The position numbers and the translations under genes were made by a program. This document shows positions 1 to 4,871 of a stretch of DNA of 8,211 nt, one piece after another. The notes below the pieces were generated by a model that saw only the letters and a list, made by a program, of their open reading frames with translations, did not search any database and was not told the origin of the DNA. Numbering within the stretch: the stretch's first letter is position 1; the number at the start of each line of letters is the position of its first letter. The DNA is from Thermocrinis sp. (GTDB lineage Bacteria > Aquificota > Aquificia > Aquificales > Aquificaceae): the NCBI GenBank assembly GCA_022759285.1, contig JAEMPM010000137.1:13802-22012 (forward strand), written 5' to 3'.

Positions 1-421
1 CATACTCTTTGGTTTCCTCTTTTTGTTTTTTGGCAGTGCTCTTGGCAGGTATTTTTATTTCCTGCCCCTCTTTTACCTTTTCAGACTTTAGATTGTTAAA
101 ACTCTTTAGTTCCTGAACATCAACTCCAAATTTTTCAGCTATGCTTTCTAACGTGTCCCCTTTTTTGACTTTGTATATAGCGTAGTCTTGTGTTTTTGTT
201 TTGGCAAGCTTCCTTTGGGGTATGCACAAGCTTTCACCTACTTTTAGTTTGTTTGCTTTTATGCCTTTATTAGCTTTTAAGAGTTCCTGTACGCTAACTC
301 CGTAGTTCTTCGCGATCTTCTCTAAGTTCTCTCCGCTTTTTACCTTGTGGTATTTGCATTCCTGAGAAAAGCCTATTCCAAAGAGCAAGCTAATACTTAA
401 TATAAAAACCTTTTTCTTCAT
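1..421 (-). CDS. Secreted LysM-domain protein (partial, C-terminus beyond left edge)
   Basis: I translated this frame by hand: it begins with ATG at 421 and stays open to the window edge, giving 140 codons. Residues 1-19 look like a signal peptide (MKKK followed by a hydrophobic stretch ending GFS), with probable cleavage before Gln20. There is no proper lipobox before Cys22, so a lipoprotein is unlikely. Two LysM repeats follow, about residues 24-68 (YHKVKSGENLEKIAKNYGVS, ending SLCIP) and 82-125 (YKVKKGDTLESIAEKFGV, ending EIKIP). LysM repeats bind the glycan strands of peptidoglycan. Cys22 and Cys66 flank the first repeat and could form a disulfide in the periplasm (inference). A Lys-rich linker then leads out of the window, so any catalytic domain (M23 peptidase, NlpC/P60 or amidase are common partners) is unseen. 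The start is firmly set by a strong ribosome binding site. The gene overlaps the upstream acylphosphatase gene by 32 bp, which suggests co-transcription and perhaps coupled translation. Confidence 0.9.
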   Translation of the reverse strand, partial: MKKKVFILSISLLFGIGFSQECKYHKVKSGENLEKIAKNYGVSVQELLKANKGIKANKLKVGESLCIPQRKLAKTKTQDYAIYKVKKGDTLESIAEKFGVDVQELKSFNNLKSEKVKEGQEIKIPAKSTAKKQKEETKEY

Positions 422-665
422 AGGTTGGGACCTCCTTTAAAATTTCCATCCGGTCCACCCTTGCGGATCTTGGTCCCTCCCACAGTTTCCATATGAACTG
501 GACTACAACCTCCTCGTCGCCCTCCACAAAAACCTCAACCCTTCCATCCGGTAGGTTACGCACCCAACCGTTTAGTCCGTAGCTCTCTCCCATGTTCTTT
601 GTCCAATTCCTAAAGCCTACTCCCTGTACCACACCGGACAGAAAAACCCTATAGGCAGACCTCAT
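390..665 (-). CDS. acyP: Acylphosphatase
   Basis: This 91-residue protein has the length and full motif set of the acylphosphatase family, small cytosolic enzymes that hydrolyse carboxyl-phosphate bonds in compounds such as acetyl phosphate, carbamoyl phosphate or 1,3-bisphosphoglycerate. The phosphate-binding loop VQGVGFRNW (13-21) carries the catalytic Arg19. GWVRNLPDG (33-41) carries the water-orienting Asn37. The C-terminus GFYIKY matches the closing beta strand of the family. Both catalytic residues are present, so the enzyme should be active. The ATG is 44 bp downstream of the recG stop on the same strand, so transcription with recG is likely. The ribosome binding site is poor: an AAGGTGG lies about 14 bases from the ATG. 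The 3' end overlaps the LysM gene by 32 bp. The physiological substrate in bacteria is not settled and the neighbours do not identify it. Confidence 0.95.
   Translation of the reverse strand: MRSAYRVFLSGVVQGVGFRNWTKNMGESYGLNGWVRNLPDGRVEVFVEGDEEVVVQFIWKLWEGPRSARVDRMEILKEVPTYEEKGFYIKY
430..438 (-). promoter_or_regulatory. Strong Shine-Dalgarno site for the LysM gene
   Basis: On the minus strand AAAGGAGGT lies 8 bases before the ATG at 421. It is the best ribosome binding site in the window and fixes the LysM start. It sits inside the last codons of the acylphosphatase gene, so the ribosome loads while the upstream gene is still being translated. Confidence 0.85.
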
Positions 666-709
666 AAGTTTATTTTATACCACCTTAAGGCATTATTTTT
701 AGAACAACC

Positions 710-3058
710 TCAGGGAGGTGCTACTATTGCATCCGAATATCTGTAAAAGAGCACTTGCCTTAGTTCTGGATATTTTTCAAGGTAGGGGTCCTTTTCTAAA
801 AGCTCCTGTGCATCTTTTTTACATACTTCAAGAAAGCGCCTATCCCTTTCTCTTTGGAGGTTTGCTACCCAAAAACCAAAGTATCCAGACTGGCTTTCCC
901 CCAAGAGCTCTCCCGGTCCCCTCATCTTCAGGTCCTCCTCTGCTATTTTAAAGCCATCGTTAGTTTGCACTAAAACCTTCAACCTTTTTAGACTCTCTTG
1001 TTCGTAGCGCATCTGGTCTGGAACTACAAGGAAACAAAAGGATTGAAGCTGAGACCTACCCACCCTTCCCCTAAGTTGATGAAGCTGAGAAAGCCCAAAA
1101 CGGTGGGCGGATTCTATCACCATAACCGTTGCATTTGGAACATCCACTCCCACCTCCACCACCGTTGTAGAAACAAGAATATCTCCATCTTGCTTGAACT
1201 CTTCCATCACCTTTTTCTTTTCCTCGTCTTTGAGTCTTCCGTGTAAAAGGAGAACCTTCCTATCTGGAAAGAGGGCTTTCCACCGCTCAAACTCTTTTAC
1301 CGCAGACTTTAGCTCAAGCTTAGGAGAATCCTCTATAACAGGGTATATAACGTACACCTTGTGTCCTTTCTGAAGCTCATCTTTGATGAACTTTAGAACC
1401 TTTTCCATCTCGGACTCAAAAAACAGCCTTGTGATCACGGGCTTTCTGCCCGCGGGCATCTGGTCTATTATTGAAAGGTCCAAATCTCCATACAAGGAAA
1501 GGGCAAGGGTCCTTGGAATGGGTGTAGCAGACATTACAAGAAGGTGGGGGAAGAATTCTTCTGACTTTTCAAGGAGTTTTTTCCTCTGCAAAACACCAAA
1601 GCGATGTTGTTCATCAACTACTGCAAAACCCAAGCTTTTAAAACTAACACCCTCCTGTATGAGGGCGTGGGTCCCCACTACCACCTGTATGTTGCCCTCT
1701 CTTATATGCCTTAGCAGACTCCTCCTTTGGGCGGTTTTTACCGAGGAGGTAAGAAGTCCCACCTTAACACCAAGGGGTTCTAAAAGCCTTTTGAAGTTTT
1801 CGTAATGTTGGTAAGCCAATATTTCAGTGGGTACCATTATAGCAGACTGATAACCCTCCTTGGCAAAGGCGTAGGAGATAGCCATTGCAACCACCGTTTT
1901 TCCGCTTCCCACGTCTCCTTGCAAGAGCCGGTTCATGGGTGTCTCTTGTTTTACATCCTCCAAAATCTCCCTTAGGACCCTGAGCTGGGCTTGGGTTAAC
2001 TCAAAGGGAAGACTCTTTAAAAACTCCTGTATGTGCTCCTCTGCCTTTAAAAGCTTTGGTGCCTTTAGGGATTTTATCTCCCTTCTTTTAAGCTGGAGGA
2101 CAAGTTGGAAGAGAAGAAGGTCTTCGTATATCAACCGATGGTGTGCAGGTGTATCCCAATTGTTTAACCTTTCATCCCACTGATGGGGAGCATGCAAGAA
2201 ATACAGACTCTCTGGCAGTTTGTAGAGGTTGTGCTTTTTTAAAAGTTCCTCGGGTAGATATTCGGGCATATATCGTAGGTATTCCAACAGCTTTTGGATG
2301 GCTTGCCTTACCTTCTTATGCCTGAGTTTGGCAGACATGCTTTCGGCAGACTTTACCCTTATGTTATAAAAGGGCAAAACTTTACCAGCTTCCTCTTCCT
2401 TCAGCAGTTCCGGATGGACCATATACTTTTCTCCTTTGTACTCCATGAGCTTTCCGTAGACTATAAGCTCTGTACCTTTTTTGAACTTTAAGAGTACCCT
2501 TTTATCTTTGAATCTGTATTTTAGATTGATGTATCCGGTACCATCTTCACAGAGCACAGAGATGGGATACTTGGCGTCTGGCTCCCATGAACTTTCCACT
2601 ACTTTGACCTTCAGGGCAACCGCCTTTCCGGGAATGGAGGTTTTTATGGAGGTGTTTAGCCTTCGATCCTCATACCTTACAGGCACATACCAAAGGGCAG
2701 AATACAGGTCTTTTAAATTTAAAGACTCTAAAAGCTTTTTCTCCTTTGGCTCTAAAACCTTCAGCTTTTCAATGGGGATAAAAAACTTCTCTATAGGCTT
2801 TTTGGGATATCCATCAAAAGAGACTGTTGGAACGAGCTCTTCCTTGTTTAACGCCTGCTCTATCTCCTGAAGTATGGCAACCTTTTTGGGAAAGGGCATG
2901 GCGTCAAACTTTTTTAAAAGCTCCAGATGGCTGTTTGAAAGTCTGTTCTTCAGAAGGTTGAAAAGATACAGTCCTACCCCAAAACTTCTTCTAAGCTTGA
3001 GATGGTTATTCTCCTTTAGCTCCTCTATGAGCTTTTTTGCCTTTTCCACACTGTCCAT
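710..3058 (-). CDS. recG: ATP-dependent DNA helicase RecG
   Basis: RecG is a superfamily 2 translocase on double-stranded DNA that regresses stalled replication forks and processes branched recombination intermediates. The 782 residues contain, in order: a Lys/Leu-rich helical N-terminal extension (about 1-100); a wedge/OB-fold region (about 110-220, with LWYVPVRYEDRR at 122-133 and YGKLMEYKGEKYMVHPE at 201-217); Walker A GDVGSGKT (381-388); VPTEILAYQH (409-418); the DEQH box (482-485); motif III SATPIPRT (510-517); motif VI QLRGRVGR (661-668); and the C-terminal TRG-type motif (702-725: GFKIAEEDL, RGPGELLGESQSG). All catalytic motifs are intact. E. coli RecG is about 690 residues; the extra N-terminus matches the longer Thermotoga and Aquifex form. 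The ATG at 3058 has only a weak purine-rich GGGAAG 12 bases upstream. The gene diverges from flgM across 47 bp and is probably the first gene of a recG-acyP-LysM transcript. Confidence 0.97.
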   Translation of the reverse strand: MDSVEKAKKLIEELKENNHLKLRRSFGVGLYLFNLLKNRLSNSHLELLKKFDAMPFPKKVAILQEIEQALNKEELVPTVSFDGYPKKPIEKFFIPIEKLKVLEPKEKKLLESLNLKDLYSALWYVPVRYEDRRLNTSIKTSIPGKAVALKVKVVESSWEPDAKYPISVLCEDGTGYINLKYRFKDKRVLLKFKKGTELIVYGKLMEYKGEKYMVHPELLKEEEAGKVLPFYNIRVKSAESMSAKLRHKKVRQAIQKLLEYLRYMPEYLPEELLKKHNLYKLPESLYFLHAPHQWDERLNNWDTPAHHRLIYEDLLLFQLVLQLKRREIKSLKAPKLLKAEEHIQEFLKSLPFELTQAQLRVLREILEDVKQETPMNRLLQGDVGSGKTVVAMAISYAFAKEGYQSAIMVPTEILAYQHYENFKRLLEPLGVKVGLLTSSVKTAQRRSLLRHIREGNIQVVVGTHALIQEGVSFKSLGFAVVDEQHRFGVLQRKKLLEKSEEFFPHLLVMSATPIPRTLALSLYGDLDLSIIDQMPAGRKPVITRLFFESEMEKVLKFIKDELQKGHKVYVIYPVIEDSPKLELKSAVKEFERWKALFPDRKVLLLHGRLKDEEKKKVMEEFKQDGDILVSTTVVEVGVDVPNATVMVIESAHRFGLSQLHQLRGRVGRSQLQSFCFLVVPDQMRYEQESLKRLKVLVQTNDGFKIAEEDLKMRGPGELLGESQSGYFGFWVANLQRERDRRFLEVCKKDAQELLEKDPYLEKYPELRQVLFYRYSDAIVAPP

Positions 3059-3066
3059 TTTTGACT

Positions 3067-3092
3067 TAAACTTCCCTTAAAAAATACGATAA
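3067..3092 (+). promoter_or_regulatory. Sigma-28 (FliA)-like promoter for flgM
   Basis: TAAACTTC (3067-3074) and TACGATAA (3085-3092) each match 6 of 8 positions of the flagellar sigma-28 consensus TAAAGTTT-N11-GCCGATAA, here with a 10-base spacer. The most conserved cores, TAAA and CGATAA, are perfect. Transcription would start near 3099, about 7 bases before the flgM ATG. A competing reading is a sigma-70 promoter with TTGACT (3061-3066) as the -35 and TACGAT (3085-3090) as the -10 at 18-base spacing. The two could overlap. Placement in front of flgM favours the sigma-28 reading. Confidence 0.55.
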
Positions 3093-3105
3093 TATATTCA
3101 GAGCC

Positions 3106-3375
3106 ATGATAGAAAGGGTAGACCTATGGAACTTGGTAAACAATATCCTTGAGCAAGAGAAAAAGCGTAGGGAAAAGCCCGCAGAGGTTAAGGAACAAGA
3201 AGTGGTAAAGGTTGAGCTTTCGAAAGTGGCAAAGAGCAGACCACAACCCGACCTTTCAGAACTGGAAAGCAAAGTTTCAGAGATAAGGGCAAAGCTGGAA
3301 AGGGGAGAGTACAAAGTAGAGCCAGAGAAGATCTTTGAAGGGTTGAGTAAGTATTTGAGTAGTTCCGATAGGTAG
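3106..3375 (+). CDS. flgM: Anti-sigma-28 factor FlgM
   Basis: FlgM binds and holds the flagellar sigma factor FliA inactive until the hook-basal body is finished, after which FlgM is exported through the flagellar secretion system. The 89 residues fit the family size. The C-terminal half carries the sigma-binding signature: leucine-spaced helices from about residue 48, then RAKLERGEYKVEPEKIFEGL (61-80), which corresponds to the usual K..I..GEY.vd.ekIa..l pattern. The N-terminus MIERVDLWNLVNNILEQEKK resembles the Aquifex aeolicus FlgM (about 88 residues, solved in complex with sigma-28) as I recall it. The middle is Lys/Glu/Val-rich with no aromatic core, as expected for a protein largely disordered when free. 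The ATG at 3106 is the only reasonable start and has no clear ribosome binding site. A sigma-28-like promoter lies directly upstream. It converges with flgJ, with one base between the stop codons. Confidence 0.92.
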   Translation: MIERVDLWNLVNNILEQEKKRREKPAEVKEQEVVKVELSKVAKSRPQPDLSELESKVSEIRAKLERGEYKVEPEKIFEGLSKYLSSSDR

Positions 3376-3411
3376 CTCAGTCCTTCAGGTTTTTAAGAAT
3401 GAACTGGGCTA
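3373..3411. other. Possible hairpin at the flgM/flgJ convergence
   Basis: TAGCTCAGT (3373-3381) pairs with ACTGGGCTA (3403-3411): a nine-pair stem with one G-U wobble in the plus-strand RNA, and a C-A mismatch in the minus-strand RNA. The loop is 21 bases. It begins at the flgM stop codon and lies mostly inside the flgJ 3' end. No T-run follows on either strand, so it is not a standard intrinsic terminator. It could still limit read-through or protect 3' ends. With a single base between the two stops, any terminator must lie inside coding sequence. Confidence 0.25.
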
Positions 3412-3634
3412 TACCTACGCCTCCATTAAGGGCTAGGTGTCTGCTTAAATTCTCCAAAAAGGCATCGTAGTATAACCTTTCCTGAAAGCTTTTATTGTTC
3501 ATAAATCCTTTGAAGGCTTCTTTCAAAACCTCCTTTAACAGAATCGCCTCAAACTCTTGGGCAAGCTTCTTTTTGTCCTTTGTGTATTCCTGCATGTAGC
3601 CCATTGAAGGAGGAAGATAGATTTTGGTGTCCAT
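3377..3634 (-). CDS. flgJ: Flagellar rod-binding protein, FlgJ N-terminal domain only
   Basis: From the ATG at 3634 the protein has 85 residues. It matches the rod-binding domain of FlgJ: KKKLAQEFEAILLKEVLKEAFKG, then the closing helix FLENLSRHLALNGGVGIAQFIL, where the GG-G-GIA pattern is the family hallmark. This domain acts in the periplasm as scaffold or cap for assembly of the flagellar rod. The C-terminal muramidase domain of enterobacterial FlgJ is absent, as is normal outside the beta- and gamma-proteobacteria. No signal peptide is visible, so export through the flagellar apparatus is expected. A longer form would start at the ATG at 3655 (92 residues, adding MIIILNI) but would overlap the mutase gene start and begin upstream of the inferred transcription start. 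I prefer 3634. Neither start has a Shine-Dalgarno site. Its neighbour flgM converges on it. Confidence 0.87.
   Translation of the reverse strand: MDTKIYLPPSMGYMQEYTKDKKKLAQEFEAILLKEVLKEAFKGFMNNKSFQERLYYDAFLENLSRHLALNGGVGIAQFILKNLKD
3607..3614 (+). promoter_or_regulatory. Possible ribosome binding site for an upstream mutase start
   Basis: AAGGAGGA lies about 9 bases before an in-frame TTG at 3624 and 12 bases before GTG at 3627. If used, the mutase would gain 10 residues (MVSMMFKIII) ahead of the ATG at 3654. The same bases encode Pro-Pro-Ser of flgJ on the other strand, so the match may be accidental. It is too far (39 bases) to serve the ATG at 3654. Confidence 0.35.
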
Positions 3635-3644
3635 GATGTTTAAA

Positions 3645-3673
3645 ATTATAATCATGCTTGAAAAACTTGTTCA
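3645..3673 (-). promoter_or_regulatory. Candidate sigma-70 promoter for flgJ with a symmetric -10
   Basis: On the minus strand TGAACA (3673-3668, 4 of 6 to TTGACA) is followed after 17 bases by a perfect TATAAT (3650-3645). The start would fall near 3638, only about 4 bases before the flgJ ATG at 3634, giving an almost leaderless message. The -10 lies in the palindrome ATTATAAT (3645-3652), so a TATAAT also reads on the plus strand at 3647-3652, with TTGGTG 17 bases upstream (3624-3629). Confidence 0.4.
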
Positions 3674-4871
3674 GAAAAACAACAGCAAACTTTTGCTTGT
3701 AGTCCTTGATGGACTTGGTGGACTTCCTGTAAAGGATGGTAAAACGGAGCTTGAGCTTGCCCACACGCCAAACCTTGATAGCTTGGCAAAGGAGAGTGCT
3801 CTGGGTCTTCATATCCCGGTGGACTATGGCATTACACCCGGCAGTGGTCCTGGGCACTTGGGCATTTTTGGTTACGACCCACTTGAGTATCAGATAGGAA
3901 GGGGTATCCTTGAGGCCCTTGGGCTTGGCATTGAGGTAAAGGACACAGATATCGCCATAAGAGGAAACTACGCAACGGTAGAGTATATAGATGGCAAGCC
4001 TATAGTGAAGGACAGGAGGGCAGGCAGGATCGCCACAGAAGAAAACAGAAGAATAACCCAAAGGATCAAGGAAAACATAAAGGAAATAGACGGGGTTGAG
4101 GTGATCATTGAACCAGGAATGGAGCATAGGTTTGCACTGGTACTGAGGTTTCCACATCCCCTGCCCGAAGGTTCAGACCAAATAAAGGACACGGATCCTC
4201 AAAAGGAAGGAAAAGAGCCCCTAAAACCCATAGCCCTGAATGCCAACGCACAAAGGGTGGCTGAGGTAGTAGAGAAGTTTGTAGATAAGGTGGGCGAGCT
4301 TTTAAAGGATGAGCCAAAGGCAAACTACGTGCTTTTGAGGGGTTTTTCCCAAAAGCCAAAGATGAAGAGCTTTGAGGAAAGGTTTGGCCTGAAAGCCTGC
4401 GCCATTGCGGTCTATCCTATGTATAAGGGGCTTGCCAGCTTGGTGGGAATGGATGTTATAAACTTTGAAGGTTCTTCCATAGAAGATGAGATAGAAATCT
4501 TGAGAAGCCTTTGGAACGATTATGACTTTTTCTTCTTGCACATAAAAAAGACAGATTCTTACGGCGAGGACGGAAACTGGGAAGGAAAGATCAAGATCAT
4601 AGAAGAGTTTGACAAAAACCTTCCAAAGATCCTTGAGCTAAAGCCAAGCGTTCTAGTTATCACAGGAGACCACTCCACGCCCTCTGTGCTCAAAGGACAC
4701 TCTTGGCATCCTGTTCCGGTGCTTTTGAAGTCCAACTATGTGCTCGGAGGAACTTCCCAAAGACTTACCGAAAGGGAGTGCCTTAAAGGGGAACTCGGAA
4801 TATTCCCAGCTAAGAAGTTAATCAACCTTATGCTGGCTCACTCTTTGCGCCTTGCTAAATACGGAGCTTAG
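3654..4871 (+). CDS. apgM: Cofactor-independent phosphoglycerate mutase homologue, archaeal (ApgM) type
   Basis: This is an alkaline phosphatase superfamily protein of the archaeal-type mutase family, which interconverts 3- and 2-phosphoglycerate in glycolysis and gluconeogenesis in the cytosol. From ATG 3654 it has 405 residues, the usual family size. In that numbering: LLLVVLDGLGG (14-24) holds metal ligand Asp19; TPGSGPGHLGIFGYDP (61-76) holds the probable nucleophile Ser64; KKTDSYGEDG (298-307) holds Asp301; TGDH (337-340) holds Asp339/His340; GHSWHPVP (348-355) holds His349. Glu305 stands where classical enzymes have the His of the D..GH motif, which is a metal ligand. I chose ATG 3654 because it gives the compact N-terminus usual in the family; TTG 3624, GTG 3627 and ATGs 3633/3636 are in frame. 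Related families include a proposed alternative homoserine kinase, so the reaction is less certain than the fold. The gene is head to head with flgJ, and its 3' end overlaps the symporter gene by 54 bp. Confidence 0.88.
   Translation: MLEKLVQKNNSKLLLVVLDGLGGLPVKDGKTELELAHTPNLDSLAKESALGLHIPVDYGITPGSGPGHLGIFGYDPLEYQIGRGILEALGLGIEVKDTDIAIRGNYATVEYIDGKPIVKDRRAGRIATEENRRITQRIKENIKEIDGVEVIIEPGMEHRFALVLRFPHPLPEGSDQIKDTDPQKEGKEPLKPIALNANAQRVAEVVEKFVDKVGELLKDEPKANYVLLRGFSQKPKMKSFEERFGLKACAIAVYPMYKGLASLVGMDVINFEGSSIEDEIEILRSLWNDYDFFFLHIKKTDSYGEDGNWEGKIKIIEEFDKNLPKILELKPSVLVITGDHSTPSVLKGHSWHPVPVLLKSNYVLGGTSQRLTERECLKGELGIFPAKKLINLMLAHSLRLAKYGA

Noticed and set aside
672..707. Possible promoter between recG and acyP (TTGTTC and TATAAA on the minus strand).
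   Set aside because: The spacer is 22 bases, too long for a standard sigma-70 promoter. The 44-bp gap and shared strand favour read-through from recG.
1383..1805. A 140-codon plus-strand ORF inside recG.
   Set aside because: It is fully antisense to the intact helicase motifs of recG and rich in Ser/Arg/Cys, as expected of a shadow frame. No ribosome binding site or domain is visible.
3066..3314. An 82-codon minus-strand ORF opposite flgM.
   Set aside because: It is antisense to flgM, whose C-terminal sigma-binding signature is clear. The shadow frame is Ser/Phe-rich and matches nothing I recognise.
3549..4157. A 202-codon minus-strand ORF across the flgJ start and the first part of the mutase gene.
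   Set aside because: It is antisense to a mutase region with clear catalytic motifs and overlaps flgJ in another frame. Its translation is low-complexity shadow sequence with no recognisable domain.
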